From Candidatus Krumholzibacteriia bacterium (GTDB lineage: Bacteria > Krumholzibacteriota > Krumholzibacteria > WVZY01 > JAKEHA01), in contig JAOTVO010000157.1 of the NCBI GenBank assembly GCA_029863355.1, positions 1 to 6,365 of the forward strand: a stretch of DNA of 6,365 nucleotides. The letters run 5' to 3'. The position numbers and the translations under genes were made by a program. Every line of letters begins with the position of its first letter. Positions within the stretch are counted from its first letter, which is position 1. Under the pieces are notes generated by a model, which worked only from the letters and a program-made list of their open reading frames with translations, searched no databases and had not been told where the DNA came from. Positions 1-6,235 of this stretch are shown here, piece by piece.

Positions 1-5
1 GCTAG

Positions 6-1637
6 GTGATTCCGACCTCCGCACCCGAGGTGGTCAACAACCGCGGCGGCATCCCGTGGTGGGACGTGCTCACGGACCACGGCGTGGACGTCGAGGTCTA
101 CCGCATCCCGGGCAACTTCCCGACGCCCGTGTCGGATGCGCGCGTGCTCGGTGGCATGGGGACGGTGGACGTGCGCGGCGGGTTCGGCACCTACACGCTC
201 TACACCGATCGCCCCGTCGAGAAGGACGATCCCAAGGGCGACATCGAGCTCGTGAAGCTGCAGGATCTCGATCTCGACGGGCAGCCGGACACGGCGCGCG
301 GCATCCTGCGCGGCCCGCCCGATCAGTTCCACCTCGAGCCCGGGCAGATGCCCTCGAAGAGCGATTATCTCACGCTCGGCGTCACCTTCTACCTGTCCGT
401 CCACCGCGACGCGGTCGTCGTGGAGGTTGGTGGGCAGCGCGCGCTGCTTCGCCAGGGCGAGTGGTCGGACTGGCTGGAGGCGGACTACGACGCCCTGCCC
501 ATGGGCCTCTCGTCGGTGGCGGGCATCGTGCGCTTCTACGCCAAGGAGCTCGCACCCGGCTTCCAGGTGTACGCCTCGCCCGTGAACATCTCGCCGGCCG
601 ATCCGGCGGTTCCGCTGACGAGCCCCGAGGGTTTCGTGACCGAGCTCTTCGAGAAGCTCGGCTTCTTCTACACGCAGGGCATGCCCGAGGAGACCGACGC
701 GCTGAAGGACGGCGTCTTCGACGACGACGACTACCTGAAACAGGTGACGCTGGTCCAGGAGGACAACCAGCGGATGGTGGCGCTCGCCCTCGACCGCTTC
801 GAGCCCGGCGACGCGACGTTCGTGTATTTCTCGGACATCGACCTCCAGTGCCACATGCTGTGGCGTCACGGCGATCCGAAAACCGCCGGCGCGCCGCCGC
901 ACCCCGCGTACGATCCGCGGGTCGGCCCGCGACACCTCCACGACATCGAGCGCTTCTACCGCGACGTCGACCGCGAGCTCGGCGCAGTGCGCCGGAAGTT
1001 GCCGGAGGGGACGTTCCTCGTGGTGATGAGCGACCACGGCTTCCAGCCGTTCACGCGGCAGCTCCACCTGAACGCGTGGCTGCGCGAGCAGGGCTATCTC
1101 ACCCTGCTCGACGGCAAGCGCACCGGCCAGATCGTGGCCGGCGACGTCGACTGGTCGCGCACGCGCGCCTACGGCCTCGGCTTCAACGGGCTGTATCTGA
1201 ATCTCGCCGGCCGCGAGGGGCAGGGCATCGTCGCGCCGGAGGAGGCCGAGGCGCTCGCCGCCGAGCTCTCCGCCAGGCTCGAGGCGTTGCGCGATCCGCG
1301 CGGCGGCGCGCGGGTCGTGCTGCGCGTGGATCGCGCCGAAGATGTGTACAGCGGGGCGCGCCGCGCGGAAGCACCGGACCTGATCGTGGGCTACGACGCC
1401 GGCTACGGCGCGTCGGACGAGTCCACCCTCGGTGAGATCACCGAGGCCGTCATGGCCGACAACGAGTCGCGCTGGTCGGGCAACCACCTGATGTCGCCCG
1501 ACGTGGTGCCCGGCATCCTGCTCGTGAACCGCAAGCTCGAAGGCAGTGGCTACGAGCTCACGGATGTGACCGCTACGATCCTGGCCCACTACGGGCTCGA
1601 CCCGCTGCCCGGCATGGTGGGCGAGCCGATCCGGTAG
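6..1637 (+). CDS. Alkaline phosphatase/phosphodiesterase-superfamily protein, C-terminal part (N-terminus missing or displaced)
   Basis: Belongs to the alkaline phosphatase superfamily (type I phosphodiesterase / nucleotide pyrophosphatase-like), whose members hydrolyse phosphate or related esters at a two-metal site. Visible motifs, counted from a GTG at 6: an N-terminal stretch PEVVNNRGGIPWW (7-19) that lies well inside related proteins; SDIDLQCHMLWR (276-287) with D279 and H283 as likely metal ligands; MSDHGF (341-346) with D343 and H344; and SGNH (491-494) with H494. The N-terminal part of the family, carrying the first metal-binding Asp (GFDG-like) and the catalytic Thr/Ser, is absent. 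The codon just before the GTG is TAG (3-5), so this frame cannot simply continue to the left. The GTG is therefore probably not the true start; a frameshift, a nonsense mutation or an assembly error near the window edge is likely. The C-terminus looks complete. It heads a run of four same-strand genes. Substrate is unknown; export to the envelope is usual for relatives but cannot be judged here. Confidence 0.8.
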   Translation: MIPTSAPEVVNNRGGIPWWDVLTDHGVDVEVYRIPGNFPTPVSDARVLGGMGTVDVRGGFGTYTLYTDRPVEKDDPKGDIELVKLQDLDLDGQPDTARGILRGPPDQFHLEPGQMPSKSDYLTLGVTFYLSVHRDAVVVEVGGQRALLRQGEWSDWLEADYDALPMGLSSVAGIVRFYAKELAPGFQVYASPVNISPADPAVPLTSPEGFVTELFEKLGFFYTQGMPEETDALKDGVFDDDDYLKQVTLVQEDNQRMVALALDRFEPGDATFVYFSDIDLQCHMLWRHGDPKTAGAPPHPAYDPRVGPRHLHDIERFYRDVDRELGAVRRKLPEGTFLVVMSDHGFQPFTRQLHLNAWLREQGYLTLLDGKRTGQIVAGDVDWSRTRAYGLGFNGLYLNLAGREGQGIVAPEEAEALAAELSARLEALRDPRGGARVVLRVDRAEDVYSGARRAEAPDLIVGYDAGYGASDESTLGEITEAVMADNESRWSGNHLMSPDVVPGILLVNRKLEGSGYELTDVTATILAHYGLDPLPGMVGEPIR

Positions 1638-1652
1638 CGCGGATCCGCAGAG

Positions 1653-1658
1653 AAGGAG
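1653..1658 (+). promoter_or_regulatory. Shine-Dalgarno site for the 66-residue protein
   Basis: AAGGAG within a purine-rich run lies 8 bases before the ATG at 1667. It is a near-consensus ribosome binding site and supports this small ORF as a real translated gene. Confidence 0.8.
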
Positions 1659-1666
1659 AAGGTTCG

Positions 1667-1867
1667 ATGCTCGGAGGCAAGACCGTCAAGGTGAAGATCG
1701 ATCGCGATCTCTACGATCGCGTGCGCAAGGTCGCCGACGTGGCCGGCTACGCGACGACCGAGGAGTTCATCACCCACGTGCTCGAGAAGGAGATGCTCCA
1801 CTTCGAGGACGCGGGCTCGGACGACGACATCCGGGATCGCCTCAAGGGCCTCGGCTACATCTCGTAA
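1667..1867 (+). CDS. Small ribbon-helix-helix-like protein, 66 residues
   Basis: Residues 6-45 have the pattern of an Arc/CopG/MetJ-type ribbon-helix-helix: a short alternating strand (TVKVKIDRD, 6-14), a helix (LYDRVRKVADVAG, 15-27), a turn, and a second helix starting TTEEFITHVLEKEM (30-43). Such proteins are usually dimeric DNA-binding repressors, but the fold call rests on pattern only. An acidic linker (about 46-54) leads to a basic and hydrophobic tail, RLKGLGYIS (58-66). That tail resembles the extreme C-termini of many sulfatase and alkaline-phosphatase-like proteins (L-x-x-LGY-L/I), which is notable beside such a gene. It has a strong ribosome binding site, starts 29 bases after the phosphatase stop and ends 15 bases before the membrane protein, so it is probably co-transcribed with both. 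It could be a local regulator or a partner protein; the role is unknown. Confidence 0.8.
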   Translation: MLGGKTVKVKIDRDLYDRVRKVADVAGYATTEEFITHVLEKEMLHFEDAGSDDDIRDRLKGLGYIS

Positions 1868-1882
1868 GCGAACGCGTTCTTC

Positions 1883-2701
1883 ATGCAGAGCTTCAACCAC
1901 ATCTCGAGCGCGATCTTCGACGTGCTGCTCGCGCCCTTCGGTCACGAGCACCCCGCCTTCGATCTGCTGGTCTGGCCCGCGCTGATGGGGGTCCTGGCGA
2001 TCCTCGTCTACAAGGTGGTCTCGAACCAGAAGGCGCTGGCGAGGGTCAAGAGCCAGATCAGCATGCGGCTGCTCGAAATCCGGCTCTTCAGCCACGACAT
2101 CGTGCAGGTGCTCGCGTCCACGGGGGTGATTCTCGCGAAGAACGTCGTCTACCTGGGCAACCACATGCTCCCGATGGCCGTGATGCTCGGGCCCTTCGTG
2201 GTGATCCTGGCGCAGCTCGTCGCGAACTACGCCTACGACCCCACGCCGCCGGGCGCCGTCGAGCTGCTGCACGTGCGGCTCGATCCCGATGCGGGCGTTG
2301 CGTCGCGCGATGTCGCGCTGACGTTGCCCGAGGGTGTCTCGCTGGACGCGCCACCGGTGCAGACCGCCGACCAACAGGTGTTCTGGCGGCTGCGCGCGGA
2401 TGCGCCGGGCGATCACGTGCTCTCCGTGAAGGTGGGCGACGCGGTCTTCGAGAAGGGCTGGGCGGTCGGGGGCGGGGCGCGCAAGGTGCCGCTCAAGCGG
2501 CTGCGCGGCCTGGAGGCCATTCTGTATCCGGGGGAGCTCGCGCTGCCGGGCAACGGTCCGCTGCTCTCCATGGAGCTCGGCGTGCATTCGCGCGCCCTGG
2601 GCCCGCTGCCCGCCGGCGAGCTCGGCATCGTGTTGTGGGTGCTGGTCTGGTCGCTCGTGGCAGGCTTCGCCGTGAAGGGCCTCTTCGGCGTCACCATCTA
2701 G
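1883..2701 (+). CDS. Membrane protein of unknown function, 272 residues
   Basis: I do not recognise a named family with confidence. Hydrophobic segments are seen at about 27-46 (LLVWPALMGVLAILVYKVV), 96-117 (LPMAVMLGPFVVILAQLV) and 247-269, with a less hydrophobic helix at about 73-92. Between the first and second strong segments is a basic, amphipathic stretch (NQKALARVKSQISMRLLEIRLF, split at about 48-69). The arrangement, a membrane helix, then a charged K/R-rich helix, then paired membrane helices, loosely recalls Oxa1-superfamily proteins such as DUF106/TMCO1, but this is only a resemblance. Residues 120-245 form a soluble domain rich in beta-type alternation (ELLHVRLDPD, VALTLPEGVSL, HVLSVKVGDAVF) that probably lies outside the cytoplasm. 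The ATG has no clear Shine-Dalgarno site, suggesting translation coupled to the small gene 15 bases upstream. The next gene starts 17 bases after its stop. It could anchor or assist the neighbouring hydrolase or sulfotransferase; that is inference. Confidence 0.75.
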   Translation: MQSFNHISSAIFDVLLAPFGHEHPAFDLLVWPALMGVLAILVYKVVSNQKALARVKSQISMRLLEIRLFSHDIVQVLASTGVILAKNVVYLGNHMLPMAVMLGPFVVILAQLVANYAYDPTPPGAVELLHVRLDPDAGVASRDVALTLPEGVSLDAPPVQTADQQVFWRLRADAPGDHVLSVKVGDAVFEKGWAVGGGARKVPLKRLRGLEAILYPGELALPGNGPLLSMELGVHSRALGPLPAGELGIVLWVLVWSLVAGFAVKGLFGVTI

Positions 2702-2710
2702 GAGGGGGGA
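2701..2710 (+). promoter_or_regulatory. Shine-Dalgarno region for the sulfotransferase-like gene
   Basis: GGAGGGGGGA overlaps the last base of the membrane-protein stop codon. The GGGGGGA part is 8 bases from a GTG at 2719 and the GGAGG part is 7 bases from a CTG at 2713 in the same frame. It supports a start here rather than at the in-frame ATG at 2635, which would overlap the upstream gene by 67 bases. Confidence 0.65.
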
Positions 2711-2718
2711 CCCTGATC

Positions 2719-3351
2719 GTGCTCGACGTGCTGCGCCGCAAGCTCTCCCGCGCGAGCCAGGGGGAGCCCCTCATCGTGGTGAGCGGTCTGCCGCGCTCGG
2801 GTACGTCGATGATGATGAAGATGCTCGAGGCCGGGGGCGTCGCCATCTGGAGCGATCACGAGCGCAGCGCCGACATCGACAACCCGAAGGGCTACTTCGA
2901 GCTCGAGCGGATCAAGCATCTCGAGAAGGAGACGGACAAGTCCTACCTGCGCGAAGGGCGCGGCAAGGCCGTCAAGGCGATCTCGTTCCTGATCAAGGAT
3001 CTCCCCGACGACAACGACTATCGCGTGATCTTCATGCGCCGCGACCTCGACGAGGTGATCGCCAGCCAGGAGAAGATGATCGCGCGGCTCGACCAGGGCG
3101 ACACCTCGGCCGACGCGGAGGCGCTGAAGGAGGCGTATCGCAACGACATCGTGCGCACGCGTCTGCTCTGCAAGAAGCGTCCGAACTTCGAGCTGATCGA
3201 GGTCCACTACCGGGCGGCCATCGAGGACCCGGCGACGGTCTGCCGTACGGTGAACGAATTCCTGGGCGGCGGCCTCGACGAGGCCGCCATGCGCGCGGCG
3301 GTCGACGCGTCGCTGTACCGCAATCGAAGCCGGGCTGCGCAGCAGGCGTGA
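2719..3351 (+). CDS. Short sulfotransferase-family P-loop protein, 210 residues
   Basis: Sulfotransferases of this type move a sulfo group from 3'-phosphoadenylyl sulfate (PAPS) to a hydroxyl or amine acceptor. The 5'-phosphosulfate loop is clear: VVSGLPRSGTSMMMKML (20-36). A second conserved segment, VIFMRRDLDEVIASQ (103-117), resembles the 3'-phosphate-binding motif with its Arg and following Ser. The ending NEFLGGGLDEAAMRAAVDASL is the usual C-terminal helix pattern of the family (xxFLGxxLD). At about 210 residues it is shorter than typical 250-300-residue members and has no signal peptide, so it is probably cytoplasmic or membrane-associated. The start chosen is GTG 2719, after a good ribosome binding site; CTG 2713 would add only two residues. 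It is the last gene of the four-gene run, and a non-coding gap follows. The acceptor is unknown; kinase or other P-loop activity is less likely given the PRSGTS loop. Confidence 0.85.
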   Translation: MLDVLRRKLSRASQGEPLIVVSGLPRSGTSMMMKMLEAGGVAIWSDHERSADIDNPKGYFELERIKHLEKETDKSYLREGRGKAVKAISFLIKDLPDDNDYRVIFMRRDLDEVIASQEKMIARLDQGDTSADAEALKEAYRNDIVRTRLLCKKRPNFELIEVHYRAAIEDPATVCRTVNEFLGGGLDEAAMRAAVDASLYRNRSRAAQQA

Positions 3352-3560
3352 CCGCGACGGCCGCGGGCTCGGCCCTGCGCCGCCAGCCAATCCCGAGCAA
3401 TCCAACCGACTTGGCGGGAGATGTTTCCGCTCGGCGGCGCCTGCCCCGCGCCCGCGGCTCCGCCGCCGACCCCTCCGCGGGGACCGCTCTGGCAGACGCG
3501 GCCTCGTTTGAGGGATGATTGGCTCGGTAAAGTCGGGGGGAGAAGGATCGGTTCCTGGCC
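3352..3560 (+). other. Non-coding gap before the decarboxylase gene
   Basis: About 209 GC-rich bases with no convincing ORF continuing a neighbour. A 7-bp inverted repeat (CCCCGCG at 3444-3450, CGCGGGG at 3476-3482) has a 25-base loop and no T-run, so it is a weak terminator candidate at best. A purine-rich run, GGGGGGAGAAGG (3535-3546), is the probable ribosome binding region for the ATG at 3561, with a rather long spacing of 14 bases. A promoter for the decarboxylase is expected here, but I see no good -35/-10 pair. Confidence 0.5.
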
Positions 3561-4694
3561 ATGGAAGTGAACCAGCTTCCGGACATCGCCCACAAGCACG
3601 GGACGCCCGTTCTGGTGGTCGATCACGACGTCATTCGCCAGAACTACGCCGCGTTCAAGAAGCACCTGCCCAAGGTGCAGGTCTATTACGCGCTGAAGGC
3701 CAACCCGGAGCCGGAGATCGTGCGCACGCTGTATCGGGCCGGCGCCGGTTTCGACGTCGCGTCGATGCCGGAGTTCATGCGGGTGTACGAGAACATCAAG
3801 CATCTACCGGCAGCGGAGCAGCAGGACTTCATCTGGGACAAGATCATCTACGCCAATCCGATCAAGCCCAAAGAAACCCTTCTCGCGCTCGATCAGTACA
3901 AGCCGCTGGTGACGTACGACAATCCCAGCGAGCTCGAGAAGATCCACCACTACGCGCCCCACGCCGGGCTCGTGCTGCGTCTGCAGGTGCCGAACACGGG
4001 CTCCATGGTGGAGCTCTCCTCGAAGTTTGGCTGCGATCCGGGCGAGGCGGTGGACCTCATCCTCGCGGCCGGGCGTCTGGATCTGGAGGTGGAAGGGCTC
4101 AGCTTTCACGTGGGCAGCCAGTGCACGAACTTCGAGAACTTCGTGCAGGCGTTGAATCTCGCCGCCGCGGTGATGCAGGAAGCCAAGTCGCGCGGCCACG
4201 AGATGAAGATCATCGATATCGGCGGAGGATTTCCGGTGCCGTACGATCGGCACGTCAAGCCCTTCGAGGACCTGGCCCGGAAGATCAACGCCGAGCTCGA
4301 ACGGCTGTTCCCCGCGGAAATGCACATCCTCGCCGAGCCGGGTCGATTCCTGGTGGCCACGGCGGCCATGTCGGTGGCGCGCGTCATTGGCAAAGCCGTG
4401 AGGAACGGAAAGCGCTGCTATTACATCGACGACAGCGCATACCACACGTTCAGCGGCATCATCTTCGACCACTGCCAGTATCACGTACGGGCTTTCAAGC
4501 AGGGCGAGACGGAAATCTGTACCGTGTTCGGACAGACCTGCGACGGCCTGGACACGATTTCGCACTCCGAAGAGCTGCCGCTGCTGGAGATCGACGACCT
4601 GGTCTATGCGGAGAACATCGGCGCCTACAGCTGCGCCTCCGCCACCTCGTTCAACGGGTTTCCGCCGGCGCGGGTGGTGCACGTGAATCTCTGA
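3561..4694 (+). CDS. Ornithine decarboxylase-type PLP enzyme (fold III; Orn/Lys/Arg decarboxylase family 2)
   Basis: Probably converts ornithine to putrescine in the cytoplasm, the entry step of polyamine synthesis; lysine (to cadaverine) is a possible second substrate. The 377-residue length fits the eukaryote-like bacterial ODC group. Motifs in order: YYALKANPEPEIVRTL (42-57) with PLP lysine K46; FDVAS (64-68); SFHVGSQ (181-187) with H183 stacking on PLP; IDIGGGFP (218-225), the phosphate-binding glycine loop; AEPGRF (258-263); YYIDDSAYHTFSG (287-299), matching the ODC segment with the substrate-contacting Asp (D291 here); GQTCDGLD (324-331) with catalytic Cys C327 followed by D328; and ENIGAYSCASATSFNGF (351-367) near the C-terminus. 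The Cys-Asp pair and the D291 segment favour ODC over diaminopimelate decarboxylase, which has a GxxCES motif, and over carboxynorspermidine decarboxylase. The ATG fits the family N-terminus. It has its own upstream gap and convergent terminator, so is probably a single-gene unit. Confidence 0.92.
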   Translation: MEVNQLPDIAHKHGTPVLVVDHDVIRQNYAAFKKHLPKVQVYYALKANPEPEIVRTLYRAGAGFDVASMPEFMRVYENIKHLPAAEQQDFIWDKIIYANPIKPKETLLALDQYKPLVTYDNPSELEKIHHYAPHAGLVLRLQVPNTGSMVELSSKFGCDPGEAVDLILAAGRLDLEVEGLSFHVGSQCTNFENFVQALNLAAAVMQEAKSRGHEMKIIDIGGGFPVPYDRHVKPFEDLARKINAELERLFPAEMHILAEPGRFLVATAAMSVARVIGKAVRNGKRCYYIDDSAYHTFSGIIFDHCQYHVRAFKQGETEICTVFGQTCDGLDTISHSEELPLLEIDDLVYAENIGAYSCASATSFNGFPPARVVHVNL

Positions 4695-4716
4695 GCGCCG
4701 CTCCGGAGATCGAAGC

Positions 4717-4744
4717 CGCGCTTCTCGCGGGTGCGAGAAGCGCG
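4717..4744. terminator. Perfect 12-bp hairpin between convergent genes, likely bidirectional terminator
   Basis: CGCGCTTCTCGC (4717-4728) and GCGAGAAGCGCG (4733-4744) are exact reverse complements, separated by a 4-base loop (GGGT). It sits in the 66-base gap between the decarboxylase stop (4694) and the methyltransferase stop (4761), the expected place for a shared terminator. Neither side has a proper T-run, so termination may be only partly intrinsic, or the hairpin may mainly protect the 3' ends of both mRNAs. Confidence 0.75.
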
Positions 4745-4760
4745 TGTTCCGCCGGCGAGA

Positions 4761-6221
4761 TCAGGCTTTCTCGATCAGCTCTCGATCGGCAGCCGCCAGG
4801 ATCCGGTCGAGCTCCTTCTGCACCTCGGCCGACGGCGGCTCCGGGTGATGATTCTTCAGGATCCAGGCCACCTTTTCGCGTGCATAGGCCACCGCATCCC
4901 TGTACTTGCCCTTCTCGTCCAGCTGCTGCGAGGCGCTGCGCACCATCGCGCTGCGCATGTGCGTGCGGGTGTGTTTCTGCGCGAGGAAGTGTCCCCCGGG
5001 CTGGACCTTGGCGATCACGTCGAGGGCCAGGGTCTCGGGGCTGACCTCCATGCCGAGCAGGGCGTAGCGCGCCTGATTGTAGACATCGTCGTCGAGGATG
5101 ATGGCCTCGGGATAGAGCAGGGTATAGGTATCTCGCAAGCCGATTCCGGTGACGATCTCGGCGCCCGCCAGACCCACCAGCAGGGGATCGGTGGCGACCT
5201 CGGCCGCTGCCTGCCAGCTCGCCACCTCGGGGCTGTCGGTGCCGAAGGCGCCGCCCAGGGAGGGCATGCCCCAGTGGTGGGCGATCTCCACCGGCGCGTA
5301 GCGGGCGCGGCAATTCAGCGGATAGCCGACGTAGGCCGCAGTGCGCGGATCCGCCCATGCGTGAAGGATGCAGTGGAATACGCGCGCGCCGGGGCTGGCG
5401 AGCTGCAGCAGCACGGTGGCGCTGATCACCTCTGCGTCTCCGACGGCCAGGGCTCCCGCGTAGGTGGCGGGCGCCGTGGTGCCCAGGGTGGGCATCGACA
5501 TGACGAGGACCGGCAAGCCCGCCTCGGCCATCACCAGGGCTCCCTCGATCGCCTCCTTGTCCTGCACCAGCGGCGCGATGGTGCACGCGATGATCGACAG
5601 CGGCGGACGGCGCCGCACCTCCTCCGCGCTGCCCCGCAGCGCGGTCGCCATCTCGACCCCGTACCGGCAGAGCCGCTCTCCCATCATCGTCACGCTCTGG
5701 TAGTGCTTGGCGTTGTTCCGCCAGGTGGCATCCACCTCGTGGAGCGACGCGGTCGCGCCGCAGTCCTGCGCGCTGACGATCGTCCAGCTCATGGCCATGG
5801 AGGGCAGGTAATCGTTGATTCGCGCCATCATGGCGACGTCGGCCTTGGTCGAAGCGCGCTGCTCGCCGGTCTCGAAATCGACGACCTTGTGGCCGCAGCC
5901 ATCGTTGGTGAAGTAGGTGACGCCATCCTTCAGCGGCAGATCCAGCGCCGCATCGCGCGCGCCCAGGGTGAAGTGGCGCGGCACGCTCGCCATCGCCTTG
6001 AGGACCAGATCGCGCGGAATCTTTACGATCTGGGAGTCGCGATCGACCCGCGCGCCGTGCTCGGCGAAGATCGCCAGGGCTTTCTCGGAGTGGAAGCGCA
6101 CGCCCACATTTTCGAGGATGTCGAAGGTGGCTTCCCGCAGGCTGTCGAGCTGGGCGTCGTCCAGGAAGCGCAGCTTGTAGGATGTCACGATGGGCTCGAT
6201 CGCAGGACGTTCGCTGGGCAT
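4761..6221 (-). CDS. MttB-family (trimethylamine methyltransferase-like) corrinoid methyltransferase, non-pyrrolysine
   Basis: A 486-residue COG5598/MttB-superfamily protein, expected to transfer a methyl group from a methylated amine to the cobalt of a partner corrinoid protein. Family features: the N-terminal LREATFDILENVGVRFHSEKAL (28-49, given here as one helix plus turn), YFTNDGCGHKVVDFETGEQRAST (103-125), the segment PLSIIACTIAPL (207-218), LPVLVMSMPTLGTTAPAT (236-253), the GAFGTDSPEVASWQA stretch (324-338) and a C-terminal GGHFLAQKHTRTHMR (409-423). Length is family-typical and the frame has no amber codon, so unlike methanogen MttB it carries no pyrrolysine. Related enzymes without pyrrolysine include the glycine betaine methyltransferase MtgB, so the substrate is more likely a quaternary amine such as a betaine or carnitine than trimethylamine; this is inference. 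ATG 6221 is supported by an AGGGAG site and by the 12-base gap after the corrinoid-protein stop. The product is probably cytoplasmic. Confidence 0.9.
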   Translation of the reverse strand: MPSERPAIEPIVTSYKLRFLDDAQLDSLREATFDILENVGVRFHSEKALAIFAEHGARVDRDSQIVKIPRDLVLKAMASVPRHFTLGARDAALDLPLKDGVTYFTNDGCGHKVVDFETGEQRASTKADVAMMARINDYLPSMAMSWTIVSAQDCGATASLHEVDATWRNNAKHYQSVTMMGERLCRYGVEMATALRGSAEEVRRRPPLSIIACTIAPLVQDKEAIEGALVMAEAGLPVLVMSMPTLGTTAPATYAGALAVGDAEVISATVLLQLASPGARVFHCILHAWADPRTAAYVGYPLNCRARYAPVEIAHHWGMPSLGGAFGTDSPEVASWQAAAEVATDPLLVGLAGAEIVTGIGLRDTYTLLYPEAIILDDDVYNQARYALLGMEVSPETLALDVIAKVQPGGHFLAQKHTRTHMRSAMVRSASQQLDEKGKYRDAVAYAREKVAWILKNHHPEPPSAEVQKELDRILAAADRELIEKA

Positions 6222-6229
6222 CTCCGAAT

Positions 6230-6235
6230 CTCCCT
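6230..6235 (-). promoter_or_regulatory. Shine-Dalgarno site for the MttB-like gene
   Basis: AGGGAG on the minus strand lies 8 bases before the ATG at 6221 and overlaps the corrinoid-protein stop codon (TAG, 6236-6234). This indicates coupled translation of the two subunits of one methyl-transfer system. A GGAG directly touching the ATG is too close to act as the site. Confidence 0.75.

Noticed and set aside
56..1435. 459-residue open frame overlapping the phosphatase gene
   Set aside because: Arg/Ala/Gly-rich translation with no family motif; it is an out-of-frame shadow of the GC-rich phosphatase gene.
1695..1724. Clustered GATCG/CGATC words as possible operator sites at the start of the small gene
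   Set aside because: They lie inside the coding region as ordinary Asp-Arg codons (IDRDLYDR), with no matching copies upstream of a promoter.
1589..2587. 332-residue minus-strand open frame
   Set aside because: Antisense to the small protein and membrane protein, rich in His/Arg/Glu/Asp repeats typical of reverse reading of GC-rich genes; no motif and no ribosome binding site of note.
2698..3405. 235-residue minus-strand open frame over the sulfotransferase
   Set aside because: Composition is that of a reverse-frame shadow, while the plus strand carries a clear PRSGTS loop.
3444..3482. Inverted repeat CCCCGCG / CGCGGGG as terminator of the four-gene run
   Set aside because: Only 7 bp with a 25-base loop and no T-run; expected by chance in DNA this GC-rich.
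3508..3533. Possible promoter TTGAGG ... TAAAGT upstream of the decarboxylase
   Set aside because: The spacing is only 14 bases and both boxes are poor matches.
3515..5044. 509-residue plus-strand open frame spanning the decarboxylase and beyond
   Set aside because: It runs through the hairpin and into the antisense of the MttB-like gene with a low-complexity Arg/Ser/Gly translation; the decarboxylase frame holds all the catalytic motifs.
4651..5586. 311-residue minus-strand open frame inside the MttB-like gene
   Set aside because: Different frame from the real gene, Arg/Gly/Ala-rich, no motif.
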